From the NCBI RefSeq assembly GCF_001975985.1, contig NZ_MTQF01000011.1:1-42465 (forward strand): a stretch of DNA of 42,465 nt, written 5' to 3'. The notes under the pieces were generated by a model. The model was given only the letters and a program-made list of their open reading frames with translations, did no database searches and was not told the origin of the DNA. Made by a program: the position numbers and the translations under genes. The first letter of the stretch is position 1, and every line of letters begins with the position of its first letter. This DNA is from [Flexibacter] sp. ATCC 35103 (GTDB lineage: Bacteria; Bacteroidota; Bacteroidia; Flavobacteriales; Flavobacteriaceae). Below, one piece after another: positions 15,572 to 23,934 of this stretch.

Positions 15572-16858
15572 TTGAGAGTTTCCATTCATAAACATATTTC
15601 AAATCCAGAGCACTTTAAACAACAACTTTTAAGCTGGTCGCAGCAATTTCGCGAGATTATTTTTTTGGATAGCAATTCGTATCCGCAAGAATATTCCAGT
15701 TTTGATTGTGTGTTGGCTGTGGATGCTTTTACTTCGCTAAAAACCGATTTTCACAATGCTTTTGATGATCTGAAACAATATCAGCAAACCACTAAAGACT
15801 GGCTTTTTGGCTATCTTTCATATGATTTAAAAAATGATACAGAGCAATTAAAATCTTCTAATTTTGATGGTTTAAATTTTCCGGATTTATTTTTCTTTCA
15901 ACCAAAAAAAATAATTTCATTAAAAGGAAATGAGCTCGAAATGCAGTATTTATTATTGTGTGATGATGAGGTTGAAGATGATTTTAATGAGATAGTCGAA
16001 AGTCAAAAGTCGAAAGTCGAAAGTGCTCCATCTTTAAAAATTGAGCAAAGAATTTCAAAAGATTTATATATAGAAAAAGTAACGAAAATGCTCGATCATA
16101 TTCATAAAGGTGATATGTATGAAGCGAATTTTTGTATGGAGTTTTATGCAGAAAATGCAATTATAAATCCACTTGAGAAATTTCAGAAACTAAATAAAAT
16201 TTCACAGGCACCGTTTTCAGTTTTCTTTAAAAATCACAAGCAATTTTTGCTTTCAGCTTCGCCGGAAAGATATCTTAAAAGAGTAGGAGAGACTTTGATT
16301 TCTCAACCTATAAAAGGAACTTCAAAACGATTTTTAGACCCAATTGAAGATGAAAAATCAAGACAATTTTTAGAATCCGATTCAAAAGAACGTGCCGAAA
16401 ATATCATGATTACAGATTTGGTTCGGAATGATTTGTCGCATACAGCACAAAAAGGTTCTGTTGAGGTTGTAGAGCTTTGTAAAATTTATTCGTTTTTGCA
16501 GGTTCACCAAATGATTTCTACTATAACTTCAAAAATAGATCCGCAATATTCGCCAATCGATGTTTTACGAACCACTTTCCCAATGGGAAGCATGACTGGT
16601 GCACCAAAGATTTCGGTTATGAATATTATTGAAAATCTGGAAGAAACCAAACGCGGTTTGTATAGCGGATCAATTGGTTATTTTACACCGGATGGCGACT
16701 TTGATTTTAATGTAGTAATTAGAAGTATTTTATATAATCAGGAAAATAAATACGTTTCGTTTTCAGTAGGAAGTGCCATTACAGCACAATCAATCCCTGA
16801 AAACGAATACGAAGAATGTTTGTTGAAAGCGAAAGCAATGCACGAAGTTTTGCAATAA
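15572..16858 (+). CDS. pabB: aminodeoxychorismate synthase component I
   Basis: A 428-residue chorismate-binding enzyme that should aminate chorismate on the folate (p-aminobenzoate) path. The core domain holds QPIKGTSKR, in which Lys248 is the nucleophile that distinguishes PabB from TrpE, where alanine is usual. MITDLVRNDL, FPMGSMTGAPK and the C-terminal YEECLLKAKAM helix follow. The start is TTG, because no ATG or GTG lies nearby upstream in frame. A 7-bp tandem array (15994-16024) encodes residues 142-151 in the linker between the N-terminal part and the core. No pabA glutaminase gene is nearby. Free-standing anthranilate synthase remains a less likely reading. Confidence 0.85.
   Translation: MRVSIHKHISNPEHFKQQLLSWSQQFREIIFLDSNSYPQEYSSFDCVLAVDAFTSLKTDFHNAFDDLKQYQQTTKDWLFGYLSYDLKNDTEQLKSSNFDGLNFPDLFFFQPKKIISLKGNELEMQYLLLCDDEVEDDFNEIVESQKSKVESAPSLKIEQRISKDLYIEKVTKMLDHIHKGDMYEANFCMEFYAENAIINPLEKFQKLNKISQAPFSVFFKNHKQFLLSASPERYLKRVGETLISQPIKGTSKRFLDPIEDEKSRQFLESDSKERAENIMITDLVRNDLSHTAQKGSVEVVELCKIYSFLQVHQMISTITSKIDPQYSPIDVLRTTFPMGSMTGAPKISVMNIIENLEETKRGLYSGSIGYFTPDGDFDFNVVIRSILYNQENKYVSFSVGSAITAQSIPENEYEECLLKAKAMHEVLQ
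15994..16024. repeat. 7-bp tandem array inside pabB
   Basis: AGTCGAA, AGTCAAA, AGTCGAA, AGTCGAA and a partial AGT follow one another. The unit length is not a multiple of three, so gain or loss of one unit would shift the pabB frame. Confidence 0.8.
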
Positions 16859-17060
16859 GTTTTAAAAGCCAGCCACAGATTAAAGGATTAAAGTGATTTT
16901 GTTTCACGCAGATTTAAAAAGATTTAAGCAGATTTTATTAAAATTAATTCGCGCTAATTTGTATAATTCGTGGCAAAAAATGATTAAAGAATCTGTGTAA
17001 ATCTTTTTAATCTGTGGCAGAAAAATAGATCTGCTAAATCTGCGTGAAAAAATAATTCGT
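16859..17060. repeat. intergenic inverted-repeat spacer before tilS
   Basis: CCACAGATTAAA near 16873 and TTTAATCTGTGG near 17007-17018 are inverted ends about 145 bp apart. The interior has AAAATTAATTCGCGC and ATTCGTGGC phrases shared with 5552-5830. No gene is seen. Confidence 0.55.
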
Positions 17061-17127
17061 GCCAAAAAATATCACGCTTAACAATTCATTTAAAAATAGA
17101 TCGAATTTAATTTTTTACTTTTATCGA

Positions 17128-18438
17128 ATGTTTTCAAAATTTCAAAATCACATCATATCGAGATTTCCATTTTTGGAAAATAAAAAACTATTTCTGGCTA
17201 TTAGCGGAGGATTGGATAGTATGGTTTTATTGCATTTACTTAAGCAATTGCCATATGAAATTGCTGTTTTACATTGCAATTTCCAGCTTCGCGGATTAGA
17301 AAGTTTTGGAGATCAGAGTTTCATTCAGGACTATTGCGATCAAAATAATATTGTTGTTTTTACAACACAATTTGATACGGAGGCTTTTGCCAAAGATTAT
17401 AAATTGTCAACACAAGTTGCAGCACGTGAATTGCGTTACAGCTGGTTTTATGAACTTTTAGAACAAGAGAATTTCGATTATATTCTAACCGCACATCACG
17501 CCGATGATAATCTGGAAACTTTTATTATCAACTTAACCCGCGGAACAGGATTAGAAGGATTAACGGGGATTCCGGAACAAAACGATCGAATTATTCGTCC
17601 ACTTTTGCCTTTTTCAAGAGATGAAATCCTGAAATATGCTCAGGAAAATAATATAGAATGGCGAGAAGACAGTAGTAATGCATCTAATAAATATCTTCGA
17701 AATAAGATTCGCCATGATTTGGTTCCAATGCTGAAAGAAATCAATCCTAATTTTTTGAATGCTTTCCAGAAAACACAATCGTATTTGCAGGAATCGCAGG
17801 AAATGGTTGAAGATGCCTCGATTATGATTTATCAGCAAGTGGCAAAAGAAGAAGGCGATGATATTCATTTTGATTTGAATCAGCTTAAAAAATTACCCAA
17901 TTATAAATCGTATTTGTACCAATGGGTGAATGAATTTGGCTTTTTGGCATGGAACGATATTTATGATTTGGTCGATGGACAATCTGGGAAACAAGTACTT
18001 TCAGCTGAGTTTCGCTTACTGAAAAACAGAGATACATTAATATTAAGTCCAATTTCTGAAATATCAGAAAAGGAAGAATTTGAAATTACGGCAAACGATA
18101 AAGAAGTTAATTTTCCCTTAAAATTGAAGCTTTGTCAAGTAGACGACATTACAATAGATTCAAATAAAGCTATCTTTGTGGACGCTGAAAAAATCCAGTT
18201 TCCTCTTGTTTTACGTAAATGGAATGAAGGGGATGTTTTTCACCCTTTTGGGATGAATGGAAAGTCAAAAAAAGTGAGTAAGCTTTTTAAGGATGAAAAA
18301 TTATCCCTGATTGAAAAAGAAAAAACATGGCTTTTGTGTTCTGATAATCAGATTGTCTGGATTGTTGGAATCAGACAAGATGAACGTTTTAGAATTGAAA
18401 ATACCACAAATAAAATACTTAAAATAGAATTACTATAA
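17128..18438 (+). CDS. tilS: tRNA(Ile) lysidine synthetase
   Basis: A 436-residue enzyme that adds lysine to C34 of tRNA-Ile with a CAU anticodon, so that it reads AUA codons. The PP-loop ATP-binding motif AISGGLDSM lies near residue 27. HHADDNLETFIINLTRGTGLEGLTGIP follows, and the C-terminal TilS domain ends with RKWNEGDVFHPFGMNGKSKKVSKLFKDEK-type sequence. I chose the ATG at 17128; a GTG at 17059 would add 23 residues made of repeat DNA. The stop overlaps the ATG of dsbD by one base, so the two genes are cotranscribed. Confidence 0.95.
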   Translation: MFSKFQNHIISRFPFLENKKLFLAISGGLDSMVLLHLLKQLPYEIAVLHCNFQLRGLESFGDQSFIQDYCDQNNIVVFTTQFDTEAFAKDYKLSTQVAARELRYSWFYELLEQENFDYILTAHHADDNLETFIINLTRGTGLEGLTGIPEQNDRIIRPLLPFSRDEILKYAQENNIEWREDSSNASNKYLRNKIRHDLVPMLKEINPNFLNAFQKTQSYLQESQEMVEDASIMIYQQVAKEEGDDIHFDLNQLKKLPNYKSYLYQWVNEFGFLAWNDIYDLVDGQSGKQVLSAEFRLLKNRDTLILSPISEISEKEEFEITANDKEVNFPLKLKLCQVDDITIDSNKAIFVDAEKIQFPLVLRKWNEGDVFHPFGMNGKSKKVSKLFKDEKLSLIEKEKTWLLCSDNQIVWIVGIRQDERFRIENTTNKILKIELL

Positions 18439-20537
18439 TGAACTCTAATCAATACGATCAAACGATAATGTCAAAAAGTATCTGGAATAAAACCATTGTG
18501 CTTTTTCTGTTTTTCTTGTTTGCTTTTGCAAACGGAAATGCACAAATCCTGGAACCGGTAAAATGGACTTCAAAAATTGAAAAGAAATCTGGGAATAACG
18601 CCGTTTTAATTTTTGACGGAACAATTGAAAAAGACTGGCATATGTACTCGCAATTTACTCCGGATGGAGGACCTCTTGCGCTGGAAATTGCCTTTAAGAA
18701 TCAAAAAGGAAATTATAATTTAGTTGGAAAAGCCAAAGAAGGAAAAACCAGAACAGCTTTTAATGATGTTTTTGGTGTCAATGAAACTTTCTTTGAAGGT
18801 AAAGCACATATCGAGCAGGAAATTACAATTATAAATCCGAACTTAAAAACGGTAGATGTTGAGTTTGATTTTCAGGTTTGTAAAGAAGTTTGTATCAACT
18901 CGAATAAGAAGTTTTCAATTGCGGTTCCTTCCACTTTTAAAATGGATGCCGTTGCAAGTGTAACAGAAGTAAAGAAAGATGAAACTAAAGTTATTGGTTT
19001 AGCAGTTGATACTGTAAAACCAACAATTGAAACAGCTAAGGTTGAAACTGCAAAAGATGTTGTTACTGATTCTTCTGCGAAAGAAGATATGTCTGGTCCG
19101 GCTCCGGCAAGAAGTTTATGGTCGATCTTTTTTATTGCTTTTATCTCAGGATTTGCAGCATTGTTAACGCCATGTGTTTTCCCGATGATCCCAATGACGG
19201 TAAGTTTCTTTACCAAACAAAGTAAAAGCAGGGCAAAAGGAATTAGAAATGCTATTTTTTACGGACTTTCAATTATCGCAATATATGTAGTTTTAGGATT
19301 AATTGTAACTAAAATATTTGGTGCAGATGCATTAAATGCTTTGTCTACAGATGTATGGTTTAATTTAATCTTCTTTATAATCTTAATTATTTTTGCTACT
19401 TCATTTTTGGGAGCTTTTGAAATTATGCTGCCAAATTCATGGGGAAATAAAGTAGATCAACAAGCAGATCGAGGCGGAATAATCGGAATATTATTCATGG
19501 CTTTGGCTCTGGCAATTGTATCCTTTTCTTGTACAGGACCAATTGTAGGGACTTTATTGGTAGAAGCGGCTTCAAACGGAGGAATTGCACCAATTATAGG
19601 GATGTTAGGATTTTCTTTGGCTTTGGCTTTGCCATTTATGTTGTTTGCGATGTTTCCGGGTTGGTTGAATTCTTTACCAAAATCTGGAGGATGGTTGAAT
19701 ACGGTAAAAGTTGTTTTAGGATTTTTAGAATTGGCTTTAGCTTTTAAATTTTTATCAAATGCCGATTTAGTTCTTCAGTTACATTTATTAGAAAGAGAAG
19801 TTTTTATTGCGATTTGGATTGCCATTTTTGCAGCTTTGACTTTGTATTTATTCGGGAAAATTACTTTGCCACACGATAGTCCGTTACAACATATTTCTGT
19901 TGGCAGATTGTATTTAGGATTGCTTACACTTGTGTTTACAGTTTATTTAATTCCAGGACTTTGGGGAGCACCGTTAAAATTAATAAGCGCTTTCCCGCCG
20001 CCGCCACAATATAGCGAAAGTCCGTTTGGAGTAGGAGGTTCTGCAAATTCAGCAGGAAGTGCTGAATCTATAAAAGGATTGCCTGACGGTGCTGAATTAG
20101 GACCGCACGGTATTATGGTTTTTCATGATTATGAAGATGGTTTAGCGTATGCAAAATCAATCAACAAACCAATTATGCTTGATTTTACTGGTTATGCTTG
20201 TGTGAATTGCAGAAAAATGGAAAACAACGTTTGGTCTGAGCCAACGATTTTACCAATCCTGAAAAACGATGTTGTGTTGATTTCGCTTTACGTAGATGAT
20301 AAACGCGAATTGCCAAAAGAAGAGCAATTTGTAACTAAATCGGGCGATAAAATTATTACTGTTGGTGATAAATGGACAGATTTTATGATCTCAAAATATA
20401 AAACGAATACACAGCCATTATACATTATAACAGATTTAGAAGGCAAGAATTTAAACCATACAAAACCAACAATTAGTTATGTAAATGCAGATGAATATTT
20501 GCATTGGCTGAAAGAAGGAATTGGGAATTTTAAATAG
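18438..20537 (+). CDS. dsbD: protein-disulfide reductase DsbD
   Basis: A 699-residue membrane protein that carries electrons from cytoplasmic thioredoxin to the periplasm. The N-terminal signal helix is near residues 15-36. The periplasmic alpha domain has Cys148 and Cys152 (CKEVC). The membrane domain, about residues 228-510, has the CcdA-type cysteines Cys246 (TPCVFP) and Cys365 (SFSCTGP). The C-terminal thioredoxin-like domain has Cys588-Val-Asn-Cys591. All three thiol pairs are intact. The first ATG overlaps the tilS stop; an ATG at 18468 (MSKSIWNK) gives a more typical signal peptide. A terminator follows at 20652. Confidence 0.95.
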   Translation: MNSNQYDQTIMSKSIWNKTIVLFLFFLFAFANGNAQILEPVKWTSKIEKKSGNNAVLIFDGTIEKDWHMYSQFTPDGGPLALEIAFKNQKGNYNLVGKAKEGKTRTAFNDVFGVNETFFEGKAHIEQEITIINPNLKTVDVEFDFQVCKEVCINSNKKFSIAVPSTFKMDAVASVTEVKKDETKVIGLAVDTVKPTIETAKVETAKDVVTDSSAKEDMSGPAPARSLWSIFFIAFISGFAALLTPCVFPMIPMTVSFFTKQSKSRAKGIRNAIFYGLSIIAIYVVLGLIVTKIFGADALNALSTDVWFNLIFFIILIIFATSFLGAFEIMLPNSWGNKVDQQADRGGIIGILFMALALAIVSFSCTGPIVGTLLVEAASNGGIAPIIGMLGFSLALALPFMLFAMFPGWLNSLPKSGGWLNTVKVVLGFLELALAFKFLSNADLVLQLHLLEREVFIAIWIAIFAALTLYLFGKITLPHDSPLQHISVGRLYLGLLTLVFTVYLIPGLWGAPLKLISAFPPPPQYSESPFGVGGSANSAGSAESIKGLPDGAELGPHGIMVFHDYEDGLAYAKSINKPIMLDFTGYACVNCRKMENNVWSEPTILPILKNDVVLISLYVDDKRELPKEEQFVTKSGDKIITVGDKWTDFMISKYKTNTQPLYIITDLEGKNLNHTKPTISYVNADEYLHWLKEGIGNFK

Positions 20538-20651
20538 ATGAAAGAGTAAAGAACAAAGAGCAAAGAGAATAGAAGTCTAAAATCTACATTTATATTCTAT
20601 CGCGAAGCTTCTTAAAAAATATAATAGCAAGGTTGAAGATTAATTCAAACG

Positions 20652-20690
20652 AAAAAGCACTCTAAGTAATAGACTCAGAGTGCTTTTTTA
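20652..20690 (+). terminator. terminator after dsbD
   Basis: AAAAAGCACTCT (20652-20663) pairs with AGAGTGCTTTTT (20677-20688), followed by more T residues. Confidence 0.85.
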
Positions 20691-20722
20691 TTTAGTTATT
20701 TTTTACAATCTATTTTCTCCTC

Positions 20723-20799
20723 TTTGTTCTTTACTCTTTGTTCTTTACTCTTTACTCTTTGTTCTTTGTTCTTTACTCTTTGTTCTTTACTCTTTGTTC
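20723..20799. repeat. eleven 7-bp tandem units
   Basis: Eleven units, each TTTGTTC or TTTACTC, run without gaps in an irregular order of the two variants. A related, shorter inverted stretch (AGAGTAAAGAACAAAGAG) lies at about 20543-20560. Confidence 0.9.
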
Positions 20800-20868
20800 T
20801 TTCTTCTATTCTCTCTTCCTTCTTTCCTCAAAAACTAAATTATATACGATTGAAATTACTTCAAAGCA

Positions 20869-20899
20869 AAAGCACTCTAAGTCTAACTTAGAGTGCTTT
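20869..20899 (-). terminator. terminator after the ammonium transporter gene
   Basis: AAAGCACTCTAAGT (20869-20882) pairs perfectly with ACTTAGAGTGCTTT (20886-20899). The core GCACTCT is the same as in the terminator at 20652. Confidence 0.8.
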
Positions 20900-20934
20900 C
20901 TTAATTTTGGTTTATTTTGGTTTTGGTTTATTTC

Positions 20935-22251
20935 TTATAAAAATTCTCCGTGTTGAGAAATGTCTAATCCTAATTCTTCTTTTTCTTCAGTAACTCTTAG
21001 AGGTGTAATTTTATTTACTACAAAGAATAAAACATAAGAACCTACAAAAGCGAAGATTGAAACGATAACTAAGGCAGTTAATTGATTGATGAATAAAGTT
21101 GGGGTTCCAAAGATTAAACCTTGATTGTCTCCAACAGCAGGATTGATAGCTTTAGAAGCAAAAACCCCTGTTAATAACATACCTACCATACCACCAACAC
21201 CGTGACAAGCAAAAACGTCTAAGGCATCATCAATTTTTCCTTTAGGGAATTTGCTAACTACAAGGTTACTAACAATTGCAGAGAAAGCCCCAATAAAAAT
21301 AGCGTGAGGGATACTTACGAAACCTGCAGCTGGAGTAATAGCAACAAGACCAACAACAGCTCCGATACAAGCGCCTAGTGCAGATAATTTGTGTCCGATA
21401 ATTTTATCAAGGAAAACCCAGGCCATAGCAGCAGCGGCAGCAGCAACAGTTGTAGTTCCTAAAGCCTGAACAGCCAAGCCGTTTGCTCCAAGTGCAGAAC
21501 CTGCATTGAAACCAAACCATCCAAACCATAATAATCCTGTACCTAATAATACATAAGTAATTCTGGCAGGATTAACTTTCTGGATTTTTCTTTTTCCTAA
21601 GAAGATTGCTCCGGCTAATGCAGCCCAACCAGCACTCATATGTACTACTGTTCCTCCTGCAAAATCTAAAACTCCCATTTTAAAGAAGACTCCATCAGGA
21701 TGCCATGTCATGTGAGCTAAAGGTGCATATATAACTAAAATAAATAAAACCATAAATAATAAATAAGCCCAGAAACGTACACGCTCTGCAAATGCACCAG
21801 TGATTAATGCAGGTGTAATGATGGCAAATTTTGCTTGAAACAACGCGAATAACATAAACGGAATAGTTGGGGCAAGACTCCATGCAGTGTTAGTACCAAC
21901 ACCTTCAAAGAATAAATTAGTAGATGGATTTCCTATAATTCCTCCTATTGTAGGACCAAAAGCTAATCCAAATGCAACCACAACCCATAAGATAGTAACA
22001 ATTACCATTGCCATGAAACTTTGTAACATAGTACTGATAACGTTTTTCTTACCTACCATTCCTCCGTAGAAAAATCCTAATCCTGGTGTCATAAGCAATA
22101 CAAATGCAGTTGCTACAATCATCCAGGCTGTATCTCCTGTGTCAAACTTTACTGCTTCTGCCGGAATTGGGCTGTCAGTCAGGATAAAGTTTGATATAAA
22201 GGTTAGTACCAAAATAGTGATAAGAATCACACTTAAAATAATTTTTCGCAT
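20935..22251 (-). CDS. amt: ammonium transporter
   Basis: A 438-residue Amt/MEP/Rh channel that conducts ammonia or ammonium. A probable signal peptide comes first (about residues 1-32), as in many bacterial Amt proteins, then eleven membrane segments. The twin pore histidines are His204 (TVVHMSAGWAA) and His350 (FACHGVGGMVG). The segment near residues 267-278 has a run of alanines. The cytoplasmic tail is short (about 20 residues). No PII gene (glnK/glnB) is next to it, which is unusual because they are often paired. The gene has its own terminator. Confidence 0.95.
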   Translation of the reverse strand: MRKIILSVILITILVLTFISNFILTDSPIPAEAVKFDTGDTAWMIVATAFVLLMTPGLGFFYGGMVGKKNVISTMLQSFMAMVIVTILWVVVAFGLAFGPTIGGIIGNPSTNLFFEGVGTNTAWSLAPTIPFMLFALFQAKFAIITPALITGAFAERVRFWAYLLFMVLFILVIYAPLAHMTWHPDGVFFKMGVLDFAGGTVVHMSAGWAALAGAIFLGKRKIQKVNPARITYVLLGTGLLWFGWFGFNAGSALGANGLAVQALGTTTVAAAAAAMAWVFLDKIIGHKLSALGACIGAVVGLVAITPAAGFVSIPHAIFIGAFSAIVSNLVVSKFPKGKIDDALDVFACHGVGGMVGMLLTGVFASKAINPAVGDNQGLIFGTPTLFINQLTALVIVSIFAFVGSYVLFFVVNKITPLRVTEEKEELGLDISQHGEFL

Positions 22252-22589
22252 AGTTATTTAGTTTTAAATTTTTTATAAAAGTATAAAATGAATCGACACC
22301 CCTATAAAAAATAGAGTTCAATACTTAATTTTTGTTAATTTTTAAATTTAACCCCCTATATTTTGCTTGTATTTGTTAAAATCAACTTAAAATTTACAAT
22401 TTATTAATCAAAATTTTTAAAAAGTAGGTTTTTAGTGGCTTTGTTAACAAAATACAGTCATAATAATTTCAATTTTAAGATTAATTATGCTTAAATATTT
22501 AAAGAATTGATCAAAATCGTTTTGATTCCAAATAAAAAAGGCATCAAATGAATTTTCAAATGATGCCTTTTTTAAGAAGATACGTTGAT
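22252..22589. other. AT-rich interval with one terminator
   Basis: The interval upstream of the ammonium transporter gene is AT-rich. Only the terminator at 22535-22574 is clear. The amt promoter should lie at its left end, but no unambiguous -7 box was found. Confidence 0.45.
22535..22574 (-). terminator. terminator after the amidohydrolase pair
   Basis: AAAAAGGCATCA (22535-22546) pairs with TGATGCCTTTTT (22561-22572). It lies just downstream of the minus-strand gene that ends at 22590. Confidence 0.8.
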
Positions 22590-23897
22590 CTATTTCTGGT
22601 TGAATTTTGCTTTGAATTTATCGCTCAATTTAGTTTGAAAAGTTTCTAAGTTAATTGATCGTCCCTGAATAAAAGCAGTCGTTAATTTATTTGTTCTCAT
22701 GTCAAGTGCATCACCTTCAGATATAAATAACGTTGCATCTTTACCGGTTTCTAATGTACCGCAAGTAGCATCAATGCCTAATAATTTTGCCGTATTAGAA
22801 GTAATAAGCTGTAATGCTATTTCTTTGTCTAAGCCAAACGCAGCGCAGGTTCCTGCCAGAAACGGAAGATTTCTTACGCTCATACGTTCGTGATCCCCGC
22901 TATTTTCAAGACCAACTACAATACCTTTATCAGTAAGTATTTTAGCGATTTTATACGGAAGATTTACATCTTGGTCATCACTAGTTGGCATATCATGAAC
23001 ACGTCTTAATAAAACACCAACATTATATTTTTGCAAGACATCGGCTGATTTATAAGCTTCGAAACCTCCAACAATAACAATTTTTTTAATCTGGTTGTCT
23101 ACGGCTAATTGTATAGCGTCTACAATTTGTTTCTCTTCATCTGCATGAATGTACAGCGTTTGCGATCCGTCAAAAAGTCCTTTTGTCGCTTCTAAAACCA
23201 CATTTCGTTCTTTTGAAGGAGTTTGATTGTAAGCTTTAGAATTAATTAAAAATGCAGCTATTTCTTCCACTTGTTTAGGGTAATCTTTGTTTGCTTCGAT
23301 TATTCCGGGTTCAAACCATGATCCAGATCTTTTAAAGTTCGATGGAAAGTTAAGATGAATTCCGTCATTCTCTTTTATAATAGCATCTTTCCAGCTCCAG
23401 GCATCTAATTGTACTACTGAAGATGTTCCTGAAATTCTGCCTCCACGAGGCGTAATCTGAGCGATTAAAACACCATTTGGGCGAACAGTTTCTACTACTT
23501 TAGATTCTGAGTTATAAGCAATAATACTTCTTACATTGGGATTAAAACTTCCAATTTCTTCCTCATCATCAGATGATTTTACTGCATCAATTTCTACCAG
23601 ACCTAATGTTGCATTAGGAACAATAAATCCCGGATAAACATGTTTTCCGCTGGCATTAATGGTAGTATCAAATGCATTGGCAGCAAGTCTGATTGTTGTA
23701 GCATCGGCTACTATAGTAATTTTTCCGTCCTTAAAACCAATCGCACTATTTTGAATAACGGTTCCGTTACCTAAATGTGCAGTTGCATTTAAAATCAAAA
23801 CAGATTTAGTTTCTTTTGGTGCCGGTATTTGCTGCGCTTTTATTTGTACAGAAGCACAAACTGCGAGCAGCATTATATATATGTTTTTATGTATCAT
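22590..23897 (-). CDS. secreted amidohydrolase-fold protein lacking the HxH motif
   Basis: A 435-residue protein with a signal peptide ending near QIKAQ (about residue 22). It has the small beta-sandwich start and the TIM-barrel region of the amidohydrolase (imidazolonepropionase-like) family. In active members strand 1 has PG(F/L)xDxHxH; here the segment is YPGFIVPNATLG (residues 88-99), so both metal histidines are absent. Parts of later motifs remain: YIHADEE, and GLENSGDHERMS. It is probably cotranscribed with the larger paralogue at 23935, with 37 bp between. It may be a noncatalytic partner or may use a different chemistry. Confidence 0.8.
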   Translation of the reverse strand: MIHKNIYIMLLAVCASVQIKAQQIPAPKETKSVLILNATAHLGNGTVIQNSAIGFKDGKITIVADATTIRLAANAFDTTINASGKHVYPGFIVPNATLGLVEIDAVKSSDDEEEIGSFNPNVRSIIAYNSESKVVETVRPNGVLIAQITPRGGRISGTSSVVQLDAWSWKDAIIKENDGIHLNFPSNFKRSGSWFEPGIIEANKDYPKQVEEIAAFLINSKAYNQTPSKERNVVLEATKGLFDGSQTLYIHADEEKQIVDAIQLAVDNQIKKIVIVGGFEAYKSADVLQKYNVGVLLRRVHDMPTSDDQDVNLPYKIAKILTDKGIVVGLENSGDHERMSVRNLPFLAGTCAAFGLDKEIALQLITSNTAKLLGIDATCGTLETGKDATLFISEGDALDMRTNKLTTAFIQGRSINLETFQTKLSDKFKAKFNQK

Positions 23898-23934
23898 ATT
23901 ATGTTTTTTTTATCTTTCTGAATTTTCTAAAGCT

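Larger units (their letters stand above)
20538..20934. other. gene-free interval with repeats and two terminators
   Basis: The space between dsbD and the convergent ammonium transporter gene holds two terminators with the same stem core, a heptamer array, and a partial inverted copy of that array at 20543-20575. The reading frame at 20738-20956 is repeat-derived. Confidence 0.6.

Noticed and set aside
20723..20799. CRISPR array
   Set aside because: Units are 7 bp and contiguous with no spacers, and no cas gene is nearby.
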